A DNA stretch of 64,000 nucleotides. Source: Aplysia californica (lineage: Eukaryota; Mollusca; Gastropoda; Aplysiida; Aplysiidae). A model generated the notes under the pieces. It made no database searches and was not told the origin of the DNA. It saw only the letters and a program-made list of their open reading frames with translations. Numbering within the stretch: the first letter of the stretch is position 1; the number at the start of each line of letters is the position of its first letter. The stretch lies in NCBI RefSeq assembly GCF_000002075.1, contig NW_004797490.1, forward strand, positions 1,054,595 to 1,118,594. The letters are read 5' to 3'. The position numbers and the translations under genes are program-made. Positions 32,380 to 45,800 of the stretch are shown here, piece by piece.

Positions 32380-33700
32380 CTAGAATCTAAGTGTAAGTAA
32401 AACTAAAAATGTGAGTTACGGGTGGGTAATAACGAGGCATCTCCAGTTTGATTTACCTTTAATGAACAGTAAAGCGAGGGGAGCGAGCAGCCAAATCCAG
32501 AGCCTTAATTAAAAGGCGTTAAATGTGTGTCATTGAACAATCAGAACATTTTATCACTTGTGACTTGTGAGTGTGTAGTCTCTGGAAGGCCTCCGACCGT
32601 TAAACGGAAGTTCAATGTCAAAACCGAAAGTGAATTTCTTTTGTTTCTTCTTTAGAGAAGAGCGTTAAAGTAAAAATAAACCATAGATGTAGAATTCTGT
32701 TAAATAAACTCATGTTTGTTCGCACTATAGGCTAACCAACAGCTGTAGAAGTGTAGGACAAGTATTTCATAAATCCTTGCTGAATGTCTGTCCTTATTCT
32801 CTTAAATAACTTTAACCAAATTCATTGTTTGAAGCAATGACGTCTAGCATGGATCATAATATATGGTACGGAATGGGGTTCGTGTATCAGGCATGGACCT
32901 ACAGAATTCTACACTAAAAATTCTGTGGGACTATCAAGGAGGTTGGGCCAAACTCTCTTTTATCAATTATTATTTCTGGAGTAGGCATAAAGGACCTTTA
33001 TAATGTCCTTAGGAGAAGGCTACTTTGAGTATACAAACCATCTAGATGAATAAAAGATGCTGCATATGTGCATAAATCATAAATTTGCTCTATAAGAGGT
33101 AGCTCTATGGTATAGAGTCTTCTAATACTGTACACAATTACAAGAGAAAAAGAACAAATATTATTAGCGATGGCGAGCAGCATTCAGAACGACAAAATGC
33201 CAACATACCCAAGCTCTGTCTATTCTCTCTAAAGTAGATTATCTACTAATTTCCCCATTATAAAAAGACGATTGAGCAAAATCAGCTGTTGTTATGTTGT
33301 TGTTGTTGTTGTTTGTTTGTTGTTATTATTGTTCTTTTTTGTGTTCTTTTCTTCCAATTGGTTTCAGTATGTGTTCAGAAGATTATTGTATTTTGTTTAT
33401 TTCACTTTCAAAAGTGAAGAGGACATAATATCAGCAAAAGCAATGTAATTGAATTATACACTGTTATATAGATCTATTCATTAAAACATCTGATTTTGTT
33501 AATTTCAGTTTGAACTGTATATTTCATTGGCTGGCTGTCTTGAATTAGATTATTGGTTTGCGATTCCCGCCCGTCTGAATACGCAGTTAGAAGCTTGGTT
33601 CGTTGTTTATGTGTTATTATGTAGCAAGATCACGGAGGTAACAATAAGCCAATAAGCTCCTTGAGCAAGATCGAACATTTTTGCTGTACGGATCATTTTC
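32380..33700. other. intergenic, no feature seen
   Basis: AT-rich upstream sequence of COPB2 with a short GTT/TTG simple repeat (33291-33330). No conserved frame. Confidence 0.4.
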
Positions 33701-33706
33701 ATGGGG

Positions 33707-33775
33707 TATAAAATGTCCTTCTACACAGAAGAGCACTTCCTTAACGCATGCGCATTGGCCTGGGCCACGTAAAAG
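33707..33775 (+). promoter_or_regulatory. COPB2 core promoter candidates
   Basis: In 70 bases there are TATAAAA (33707), an inverted ETS site CACTTCC (33734-33740), the NRF1-type GCATGCGCA (33746-33754) overlapping an inverted CCAAT (ATTGG), and CCACGT. The cluster lies 100-165 bases before the ATG, a sensible place for a housekeeping promoter. The start site itself is not determined. Confidence 0.5.
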
Positions 33776-33871
33776 TATTGCAGTCAACAGATCCACCGTG
33801 AAAACGTTGAACCAGAAGTCGTTGGAACTTTTGAACTCATTTGTCCATTGGAGTTAATTTTCACAGTCACG

Positions 33872-33874
33872 ATG
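33872..33874 (+). CDS. copb2: COPB2 exon 1 coding part (start codon only)
   Basis: ATG followed at once by the donor GTGAGC. Splicing to 36197 gives [10 protein letters not shown]. The 5' UTR lies upstream from about 33790. Confidence 0.85.
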
Positions 33875-36800
33875 GTGAGCGAGAATACTGCATGCTTCTG
33901 GTTTTGGATGTGGATTCCATTTATTACACATGAATCATAGAATAGCGGTGGAAATAGACTCTTGCCTTGGCGCCGGCTTGGCGAAATCGGAAATGTCACC
34001 AAATAATGGCAACTCCCATCCATCGTTTCATACATGATACACAACTCTATAATACAATGTTAGATCGCCGCCAAATTTTAATACTACGGTTGCACTGGAG
34101 ACTGGTTTCGTTTTAGTTTTTGTCATTTAATTTTTAATAGATAAAAGATGGGGTGAGAAACAAAGTCTTCACTACCTAACAGTAAGTGCTACTCCATCCA
34201 TGCTTACCTAAATCGTGTTGGCTGTGTTTTGTTGACAATCGTCACCTCGTCAGAAGTAAAAGCAGAAACGTCGGAGCCCCATGTCACCACCGTGCCAGTG
34301 TCCATAAAATACTTAGTTCTTAGTTTAGATTATTAGTCAATCACCCTCAAAGAAATAGCCATTTCATGACTGTGATGATAGGCCAAGCCCATGGCCCACT
34401 AGTCTTTGTCTTAGTAGAGTGGGTAAATCTAGATCTAGATCTAGATCTAGATTCTAGATTCTAGGTGACTGATCGTAGTTGTAGTATTCTCTCTCTTGTC
34501 TTTGTGACACTTTGTCTTCTAGCTCTTAGCAGTAAGTTACTGTCTTAGAACTCGTTTTCTTTTGTTTATATTGATTCTCATTCTTGCACCAGTCCCTGAA
34601 GCCTGGGGTGAGGATAAACAGGATATTATTCTCACCCGGGGTGAGAATAAAATTGATACTATTCTCACCCTGGGTGAGAATAACAGCCGCCTACAATTCT
34701 CACCTGTTTTTTTTTTCGTTTCTGCCCTTTTTATTTTGTTTCGGGCATCAAAGCAAAGATAGGGCCTAGTATAATAGTATCTTTGATCATACTCATAGGA
34801 CCCCTGTCACTAAACTAAGCGCTCCAGGCGACGAAACTTGCCTCCCTCTCTCACTCCGCTGAGCACGTGAGGCGACTAAAATCGCCAACGGGCGGGCCAG
34901 CTCTCGAGCGCGGGAGGCGACTGTTGTCAATTTGGGGGAAAACCTTATCTTTTGAGCAAATAGTGTCACCTTTTGTTGCTATTTATTGGTTCTGTAATGG
35001 AAAATTTTTACTCTTGAATGGTTTAACCATTCAAAATTAAGAAAAAAATAAGCCTAGGGTTAAGGCACTGCGTGCCTTAAAAATAATTGTGGGTTCTGTT
35101 AGGGATAAAATGTTTTTTTTGTTGTAAACAAACTATTACTAACATTATTTCATTAAATAGCTTTCAGTTAAGGCTATTATTTTTAAGAACATACTACTGT
35201 GGCTAGTGAATTCCTTTCTGAATTTAGAATATACACTTGTCTAGGGTTTTGGTGAAGATATGCGTGCATGCTCTCAAGATTTTTAAAAATGAAACAATAA
35301 CAATCCCCATGGGAGCCTAGAAAAATCGGCCAGCGTTGTGGGGCCGATCACGAACAGTCACTCTTACATTTCACAAATTATTTTTTCTATCATCCTATTT
35401 GCATACATGTAGGCCTACCTTTTCTCAACACCCAGGTAGGCCTAAGAATAAAAATCCATTGCATTCTCAGACCGGGTGAGAATAATATTCATTTTATTCT
35501 CTTCTCATCCGGGGTGAGAATAACAATATAATATTATTCTCACCCCTTTTCCTATCATTAGCTCATTCAAATAATGACAGTGCTGTCTTATTAGGCGGGG
35601 ACTTCTGTGGTATGGGCTTGGGAGAAATTCCGTAATGAGCGACCATTATGAAATAGAGTATAGAATAGAGGGTTTGGTTTGGGAATAGGGTCAGGGTTAG
35701 GTCTCTTCTTTATTGTGTTTGTTGGGGTGGTCGCTCGTTATGGAAGTCCTTCTGTGGACTTGGCTAATCTAGATCTATGTTGTGTGTGTGTCTGATGTTA
35801 AATAGTCTAGCCTGTGGTCATTGAACATTCACTGTTAATTCCATTACTCCATTAGGTATTATTTTACTTTCACTGGGGTCTAATGCTCAGGTAATTCAAG
35901 TAATGCTCAAGTAATATAAGCCCTTTTCTTGATCATTTTTATCTGTTTTACATGAATATTGACTTTACATTCGTCACAAATTAAATTTTTGAAATATTTG
36001 ATGGTTTTCATCTGAACTATATCAAACGAAAACAACCTAATTTAAGGTGATAACTTAATATGGATAGTATATATAATTTAAATGGAGTCAGTGAGTAATG
36101 GTTATAATGCTTACAAATTTTTACAAGACATTGGGGTAATGTTTTTTTTATCTTAGCAACTGTAGTAGTATCAATATCATGCTGTTTCAATTTCAGCCTC
36201 TGAGACTTGACATCAAACGCAAGTTGTCTGCCAGGTCTGACAGGGTGAAGAGTGTTGATTTGCATCCTTCAGAGCCATGGATGCTGGCAAGTTTGTACAA
36301 TGGCAACATACACATTTGGAATTTTGAGTCTCAGGTAATTTTTGCTTTTATAATACAGTATAATCCACTTATGTCGACATGCTTTTGAAAGTGGATTTGA
36401 TGTCGATATATAAAAATGATGATAATGAAAATATAAAGCCAAAGAGGAAGAAATATATGGAGGTCAGCTGTAAAAAGACAACACAACTTTTTTATGCTGG
36501 TTGCTTCTCTTGATTCTTACACAACACACGTGTTGGAGTTACGGTACCGAATACCGAGCAACGCGAGGCTCACACTACACACCAGCGCAAACTTTGTTGT
36601 AATAGCAGCCTTGTAAGGCTTGTTTATATCAGCTTGCTGGGGGAAATGGAAAGGCGAGGCACTGACTAACTGACCGTGGCACTTGCCAGCGACAGACTGA
36701 GAATGGGATGGGGAAGGGAACTGTGCGATCGGGAGTGGGGGTAGAGAGGTGATGCCCAGTGCGCGAGACGCTCACCTCTGGGGGAACTGTACTGTTTTGG

Positions 36801-39800
36801 AGACTACACTGTGTAGGCCCTACATAACCTACTAAGGCCTGGTGTGCCGAATAGGTTACTTGGCGGGTATGCGGACTTGATGAAGAACTAATGCATTGAC
36901 TGTTAGCATGGCTTTTCCCCCCATTTATGTTCGTGGGCTTCGCCAGGTACCCAGGAAGCAGGTCGATAGAGCAGAGTGGGCCCAAAAAAAAGTTGATATA
37001 AGAGAAATTGTTTAGTGAAGGTATTGAAGGAAAAATTTCCTAATTGGAAAATATGTCGATATGTCAAAATGTTGATACATCGGCTGTCGATATAAGTGGA
37101 ATATATTGTAATTTATTCTTATTTATGTGCTTTTATTTTTACTCTTGGAATTTCAGGAAAAAAAGAATATTATCTCTCTTCAACTTCATTTTATCTATTT
37201 TATAAACCTTATCATTTAAAACTGTCCCTTTACTGTTAGATTCTCCTTTAATTTCTGTTGTTCTTATGTAATGATTGATGTATCATTATTCTTTGCTTTT
37301 TTAGCATGAAAAGTATTTTTCGCATCATGTATAGATATGATTTCCGTGACGTTGATGCAATTTGTACCTGATGTATTTTTTAAAATAACATGCAGTGTGT
37401 GGTTTTCTGTCATCTGCATATATAATGCCCTCGGCCAAAAGCTAGTGATTGAGGGCAAACTTTTCTTCATCACGTGAATTTTGTGTTTTGATATTCAGCA
37501 TTGTTTCTATTTCAGCAACTGATCAAGTCATTTGAAGTTTGTGACCTGCCTGTCAGAGCAGCAAAATTTGTTGCGAGAAAGAACTGGGTCTTATCGGGCT
37601 CTGTAAGTGTTGATTCACATATCTGATATTGTTTTGTGGACATTCATTGGATTTTATCATGTTGTTTTTCAAACTTCTATGTTCTGTAAAAAAATGGAGA
37701 AGAGGGGTGAAAGTCTCATTCATGATTCATTTCATGTAGGTATAAGTGAATTTCATGTTACTTTTATTTCTTAATGTGTGATTAAACTGAAGTTGCATAT
37801 TTAACCCCCCCCCCAAAAAAAGTACGACTGTTTAATATAGTGTTTGGCTCAAATAATAATAACAGCCCAGAAGTACAACAAAAAAATGTATGTGAAAAGA
37901 AAACCTTTGTTTAATCTTTCTGCATTGTGAGGAAGTCATCGGTTCCTCTTTTGTCTGTGGTGAAGGGGTTGGAAAGGCAAGCTATATGAAGTTACGGAGG
38001 AAGAAAGTCACCTCAGGAGGTGTGGTTTTATAGACTTTGGCTTACGTTCATTTTTTTATTCTCAAAAGGTTTTTAATTTTTTTAATCGATTTATTTTGTA
38101 TTTTGTTTTGCGCTATGGTATAACATTTTTTCCTCTTATTTTGTTTATTCTACAGGATGACATGCATGTCCGTGTGTTTAATTACAACACACTGGAGAGA
38201 GTCCACCAGTTTGAGGCACATTCTGATTATTTGCGCTCTATTGCTGTTCACCCCACTCAACCATTTATCCTCACCAGCAGTGGTGAGTATTTACAATTCA
38301 TTTTTTTATGCTCATGATCATTGTTTACCTTTTATGCAAAAGAGAATTTAAAAAATCAAATAGATTTTTGTGCGTGTTAATGTCAGAAGGAAATTTTATT
38401 TTTTAAGTTGCTTTTTTGTTCCAGTGGCTTTTAATTTGATTCCTTTATGATCAAAATTTTAAAGAGTACTTTAAAATGAAATAATGACATGCTGCTGTTT
38501 GGTGGGGGGTGTCTGGGTCCACTCAATATATTTCCTTTGTTTTAATGCTTAAGTTTTATTTATAAACTTACTGCTGTGGAAGTTGGCACAGATATTTGAG
38601 ATGTATCTACTTTGAAGAAAAGAAATCAGTAAATCAAAATATATTCTGGACAGCTTTTTACAATAAGTAACAATAAGATGGACATGAAGCGTTTGCACGT
38701 AGAAAGTTAAGCTGATGGCAGTACTATTAGATCATGAATTAAGAAGATATGATGCCCACTACTTTTGCTCATGCTGGCTTCCACCCATGCAATTTTAGAC
38801 CATTATTTTCCCTGCACATACACCTAACTATAATATTAATTATCCCATGTTTTCATTAGCAGGGAAAGGAATATTTTCAAAGTGCAAGTTGTCAATGTTT
38901 AAGCTTCTCTCCATTTGGATAGAATGGTGGACCTTAGAATCTCCTTCATATGAATTTGGAATCGGGTTGGGTTGTTTTTTTCTGTAACCCTATCTCTTTT
39001 GAGTTGGCTTTATGTTGGATTATTTTGTTTTTCTTGTCACTGATCATTGAACAGTGTGTTGTGACTTAGTTCCCTGAACTGTTGCTTTGTCTCCCAATGT
39101 GGGTGGTTGGTGTGAGTGCTGTGGGTATCAAACATCTACTATCCTCCTCTCCTCCTTTTTTTGTGTTTGTTACCCTCTTATAACACCTGTGATCTTCAGC
39201 ACTAATATGACCTAATGCAAGTGTTGCATGTGCCGTAAAACTCCTACTGAAACAAATGTCTCCCCAGATGACATGCTGATCAAGCTGTGGGACTGGGACA
39301 AAAAGTGGACCTGCACCCAAGTGTTTGAGGGACACACACACTACGTCATGCAGATCGTTATCAACCCAAAGGACAATAACCAGTTTGCCAGTGCCTCTCT
39401 TGACAGAACCATCAAGGTGAGAAGGAAACATGTCATTACACAACTTACTGCTGCTCACTGGCAAAATGTCACATAATATTTTCAATATATGTGTTAGGAC
39501 ATGACGGAATCAGGCGATCGTCAATTTTTTGGCGTATGGAGTTATTGGTATCACCTTAAAGGCTGTCTATTTGGGCTGCTTTCAATTACAGAAATATCCA
39601 TATCTTGGATACCAGTTGAGATATTGGAAATTGAAGGAGGTGGGGATCGCATGGTTTCAGAGGTAAGATTAACGAGAAAATGGCTGCCAAAGTTTAGTTA
39701 TTTCCATAGCTCGAGAGTCCATGAAAACTTAAAATTTACATCTTTTATGCCTTTATTCAACGTTTTTCAGTAAAAATACACACAGAAATGTGTTCTTTAA

Positions 39801-42800
39801 TGGGCATAAAAGGTTTTCAGACAAAAAACAAAAATTCGATAAAATTCAGAAACCTGCGGAAAAATGCCAGTTTCTTCACTTTCATTATTTTGACGAGTGC
39901 CTGATTTCACCACGCTGCCTCACATTATATGTATTTTAATTTGTGTTCTGTTGTTGAAAGCGTCAATGGCAGCACGGTACCCCTCTCTCTTCTTTTTTTT
40001 TTTTTTGTGTTGTTTTTTTGTTTAAGGGAAGTAATAAATTCTGATTTTATTGATATTCCTCAAATGTTCATGTTGTGTGTGTGTGGTGGTGGTTGGAGGG
40101 CTGACAGATTACACTGACATTCCTGAAATTACGTATTGTCTTTGCTTATGTGTCTGTGTTTGTGTATGGTGGGTAAGAGGAGAGAGGTGTTAATATAATC
40201 AACCATGCTTATTTGACTGATGTACGAATCTTTCTATGTACTTCATGTGAAGTGAACCTTTTTATTTAGTTCGCTTCTATTCTGTAGTCTTTAGTGGGTG
40301 GTTGGCGGGTGCTCTGGTGTGGTTTGCTTTTTCTTTCCTATCAAACATCTGTCGTCCTTATCTCCCCTTCTTTTTTTTTAATGTTTGTTACTCTCTTGTA
40401 ACACCTCTAATCTTCTGGCGCTCACAAACCGAATTCTTTAGTCTGTCTTAGTAAAGCATGAACGAGTGATGAGACAGAACAATAATTCTAAATAGGTGTT
40501 TCTATTTACATTTTACTTGGCTATGGCAAATTTTTACCAACGAGAGATAGTTTATTAACCCTCTAGTGCCCAGTATCACATATATGTCAAGCCTCTAGTG
40601 CCCAGTATCACATTTATGTCATATCACCTTTAATCTGATCTATGGGAGTCAAACATAAAATGACTAATTTGATAAAATGATCACTATATAAATCTTGACA
40701 TGCTAGGTGTGGCAACTAGGGTCTCCAACCCCAAACTTCACACTGGAAGGTCATGAGAAAGGAGCCAACTGTGTAGACTACTACTGCTGGGGAGACAAGC
40801 CGTACCTCATCTCTGGAGCTGACGACAGACTTGTCAAGATCTGGGACTATCAGGTAAATCAAATTACTTACTGACAACGAAAAAGCATAAGTGAGTCTCT
40901 TTGTGGTGGCTTCATGTATTGTTCAGTATGAGGGTGAATAAGTCTTATGTAAGTTAACTCACTTCAGACGGGTCACACAAGCCCTGCGTGACCAACTTTG
41001 GAATTTTTTTTTCGCTCTACAAATCACGCACGGATCGCGAGACCCGCCTCGTACCCTTGTTTGGCCAAGCCTGAGCTACTTAGACTTCGTTTCGTATCTC
41101 TGGGGCCAGTAGTTTTTAAGTTATTGAAGGTGAAGGACAGTGACCCCAACTGGGGTTGAACAGACCGGAACTCGCGCTTTGTTTTTTTCTATACAGCTCA
41201 TAGTAATCCAACAGTCGCGTCGTAGTAACGGTCGAAGAAGTCGCATGAACCAGAATCACATAATTTCGCCGTTTTCTATACTTCTGTACGTTTTACTAGT
41301 TTTAGTGTCTCAGAATATGATGTGTCTAATAGTTAGGATCCTGGATATGTACCTGAACACGGCCCGAGTCGTAGTTCTAGGGCTAGATCTAGCACTAGTA
41401 CCGGTGTTGTTTTTCGCGCAACGAAATCACAACGCCGTGCCGTACATCTGTCTATGTATTTTCAGTGTATGGGTCTGAATCAATGCACAGACCAGCTTTT
41501 ATATATTCACCAAACACTCGCACATGTATACAAATCAAACCAGAACACTTTGAACTTTTATTTTTGTTGTTGTAGTGAATTTCATTCCCCTTGTCACGTC
41601 TCTGGAAACTTTTTGGAAAATCAAATTCATGCCAATTTTTAAAAAATCATACAAATTAAAGTATTAAACTTAGACAACTGTGGTTTTTTGTATTAGATTA
41701 AGGTTGAATGTTACTTACTGTGTCAAAAAATAATTACAATAGGGTAATTCTGAGAGTTGTGGTGATTTATTGAAATACCCCAAAAACGCCAGTCTTCAAC
41801 GCTTGTGACTGGTGAAAGGGCCCAGTCGCAAGTGAGTTAAAACATCAGGCTGTGGAGGTTAAGGAGAAGTCTCAAGCCTACAGTCGAGTTACATTAGACT
41901 TGGGAACTCAGAAAAGGGAGCCTTTTTTTTTTTTCTTTACTGGAACAAATAAACATGTGTGAAATCACATAAAGTTCAGTTATTGCAGTGGTCTCTGCAT
42001 ACTGTTCTAAGTGCTTAAAGTCTTGTTGGTTTTAGTCTCCAGAGAGCCAGGATGTTACATGGAGGGTTTGTACTGGTTTGTTGAATGTAATTGCAAATTT
42101 CCTAGAACTTTGCTAAGTAATGAAACATAAAAAATATCCTCTTCCAAAGTTTTTGCAATGTTTTTGTACTCGTAATAACCTCGTTTATGGGAGAAATTTT
42201 GGCTCTGTAAACACTTTTTAAAAATCATGATAGGCAACCATGTTTCTAAATAATTAATTTTAAAATTGTCTTTTCACTTCAGAACAAGATGTGTGTGCAG
42301 ACATTGGAGGGACATGCCCAGAATGTTGCTACAGTGGCATTTCACCCCACTCTCCCCATTATCCTGACAGGATCAGAAGATGGTGAGTGGGTACCAACCA
42401 GTAGAGGAAAAAGGAGTAGAAGGTTCAGTGAGATTTTTTATGTGTTTGTATGCTGCATTATTGTTTGATGGACATGCAAGAAAGTAGACGTTAGGGACAT
42501 TTTATGTAGACATGAAAAACATCTTTTGTTATTTCAGAAAAAAACAACTGTACTGCATAAAATTATTACCTCTAACTTAATTGAATTTTTAAGTTATTTT
42601 TGCTTAATACAGTAACCAAATAGCTACTTTTGGTGGAGAACTATTTTCATAACTGTATAATATACCTGGATACCTGTGTCATCTCTCACTCAGAGGTTGG
42701 CGTGTAATGACCTTTCATCTTTCACGGTCGTGAGCTGCCGTTGCACTTTCTGCCATATCCAGGCCAGTCCATGTCCTTATGTTGTCCATCCATGTTTTTC

Positions 42801-45800
42801 TTTGTCTTCCTCTGGCTCGCCTGCCCCACATCTTTCCCTCAAGCACCTCTTTCACAATGGTCTCGTGTTGTTTTAAGTGGCCATGGTATTGTATTTTTCT
42901 ACATTTTATTTTGTTCAGCAGGGTTTGTTTTGTTTCTTCGGGCATTACATTTTGTTAGGTAGTACTCAGTAAGTTCCCCACCTTTTCCACGGTGGCTGGC
43001 CACAATCGTCTTTTGGGTTTTGACATGCCCTAGTGAGCCACACACCTTGCTATCGTACCTCGAGACCATTCAAATTTCTTGAGATACCTATCTCTACTCT
43101 CTGCCCCACTATAGACTTTGCTGCTAAGGAAGACCACCCCGATCTCCTGCAGCTGGTGAATACATTTTGTCAGGCCGCTCCCCCGGCGACCAGGCCAGCT
43201 TGGTAGAACCTGCCAGGGACAGAAGTCCCCGCTGGTGTAGCTCTCAGGATCCTGCTGTGTAACATAAGTCTTCCTTATTATTCTGTTTCTACAACGTCAA
43301 TTTGGTCTTGATAGTAAAACATAACATTGAACATAATATGTTGCAAATTTTAATGTTTCAGGCACTGTGCGCATTTGGCATGCAAATACGTACAGGCTGG
43401 AGAGTACTCTCAACTATGGTCTGGAGCGTGTATGGACTGTGGCTTGTCAGAAGGGTTCCAATAATGTGGCTTTGGGATACGACGAGGGCAGCATCATTAT
43501 CAAGGTGATCCCTCACCCCATCACCTTTTAACTCTTTGTGGTCACTTGCCGCAATAATGGGACGGTGAAAATTATCTGTCTCGGTCACTTGACGCAGTTC
43601 TGCGACAGGCCCGAGAAGCCAGTTGCAGTCACTCTCCTGGCTGGGTGACCAGATGGCGTAATTTGTACTGCTGGCTGTGTGACTGCGAAGTATTAAATTT
43701 ACGGACTAGTCATTTTCTTTGCTTGTAAACAAAACCTTTTCTGTTGTGTGAAGAAGAGAACTACCTTTAGTTACCACTTAAGTAGTTACCACTTAAGTGT
43801 CTGCTTTGACCTAGTAGTTAAAAATTTTTAACTCCACAGGCTGGAACCCCTACCCCATGGGTTTATGTGTTTTGGGTACTTTCCAAAACTTGAAAAATCT
43901 AGAGAATTTCAGTTTTCATAGGTGTAAAAGCAGTTAAGATTGATCATAGATATTGCTCTGAATTGTTTTTGAGTCCCTAAAAATGAAAGTCCCTCTTTTC
44001 ACCTGCATGTTCGAATGTTTCCTTATCTTTCTTTGTTTTATTTTGCTCTGCAGCTTGGTCGAGAGGAGCCTGCCATGTCTATGGACTCTTCTGGCAAAAT
44101 CATTTGGGCCAAACACTCAGAGATTCAGCAAGCCAACATCAAGACCATGGGAGACCAAGAAATCAAGGACGGGGAACGCCTGTCCCTGGCTGTGAAGGAC
44201 ATGGGTAGTTGTGAGATTTACCCTCAGACAATTTCTCACAATCCCAATGGCAGGTGTGTGGCTGAAGCCCCTTGACAAGGATATTTGTGATCTGAGACAG
44301 CTTTATTACAATTTTTTTTTAAAGAGGAAAATCAATTGCTTGGGCTTCAGGTATCAACAGTATCCAATATTTTGAAAGCACAGACAAATAAATATTGCAA
44401 TGAAAAAGTCTTGTTATAGCGGGGTGATGTGTAAGATGGTTTTTAAAGTTAATGGAATATAGTATATGGACCATTTTTCAAGTCATTGAAAGTAAGAGCT
44501 GCCTTCTGATTTCTGATGTTCGATAATCAATGGGTGCAAATTTTCTCATAACCTTTTTTCCTATATTTTTATAAGTATCAATTTTCATGTCAGGTGTCAA
44601 TGTTTTAAACCCAACTTTCTGAAGTAGCAATTTTTTGGTGATTTACATTCATAATTAATTAGAAAAAGATAACGGTGATAGACATACTTTTGAAATTTTT
44701 TAAGTGTTCACGTTACGAAAACGTTCCTGCGGCTTTAATTTTTTATTTTTTATTTCAGATTTGTTGTGGTTTGTGGAGATGGTGAATACACTATTTACAC
44801 TGCCATGGCCCTGAGGAACAAAGCCTTTGGTTCTGCACAAGAGTTTGTGTGGAGCAATGACTCCTCTGTCTATGCCATCAGGGAAGGCAGTACATCCGTC
44901 AAAATATTCAAGAACTTCAAAGAGCAAAAGTCTTTTAAGCCTGACTTTGGTGCCGAGGGTAAATTGTTTTTCATTCTGTCTTCTGTTCATTATTTATTTT
45001 CTTGAGGGAAAAAAAGATAGTTTCTTTTGTTTGAAAGAATTTAAGTAAAAGTAACTTTTAAAGGTCGAGTTGCTTGTGGAAATACATGAGTAGATTAAAG
45101 AGATGATTAGTATAACAGAGTTTATTGTGTGTAGTTGTTTCTGTCGTTATGATACAGAGCTTGTCGGTGGGTGGTTAGTGGGAGCTCTGGGGTGGTTTGC
45201 TCCTTCTTTCCTTTCAAACATATATCATCCTTATCTCTCCTCCTTCTTTTTTATGTACGTTACTCTCTTGTAACACATCTATTCTTCGGCACTTATATGA
45301 CCATATTGTGTTGCAAGTGCTGCAAACTCTTACTAAAACTAAAAAAGAGCTTGTCAAACAATGGGCACGTGATTTCTTTATCATGAGTTTTTTTTAAACC
45401 CTAGTTTAGCAGCCTATTTTGTTTTGATTCATGGTCATACCACTGTGTTTTGCATATGATTAGAGCCAAGAATATCTTAAAAAAGGATTTTACCCACCCA
45501 TGATGATACAAATTTGTTAGGTTTCGTTATCGTAACGAAAAGTTTACCCTCTCAAATAATCCTCTTTTCAGCTCTTTGAATCTGATATTCTGTGTTAATC
45601 AATTTCAGGAATCTATGGTGGAAATATGCTGGGTGTTAGGTCTGTTAGTGGCCTGGCCCTCTATGACTGGGAAACCACTGAGCTCGTGCGACGCATTGAG
45701 ATCACTCCAAAACATGTGAGTTCTCCAGCTGTTATTATTACTTGAAATCACTGGTTTTCACTTTTAAACAGATTGTATCTAATATGAAGGTTTCTGGGAA

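Noticed and set aside
29591-35545. Palindromic units with unique spacers, CRISPR-like in outline
   Set aside because: The locus is clearly animal nuclear DNA with spliced genes, units are degenerate and few, spacers vary in length, and no cas genes exist.
36629-36985. 118-codon minus frame in COPB2 intron 2
   Set aside because: It is confined to a Tigger-like MITE and lacks any domain pattern.
43528-43840. Possible TTAA element starting TTAACTCTTTGTGG
   Set aside because: No matching right end was found before exon 9.
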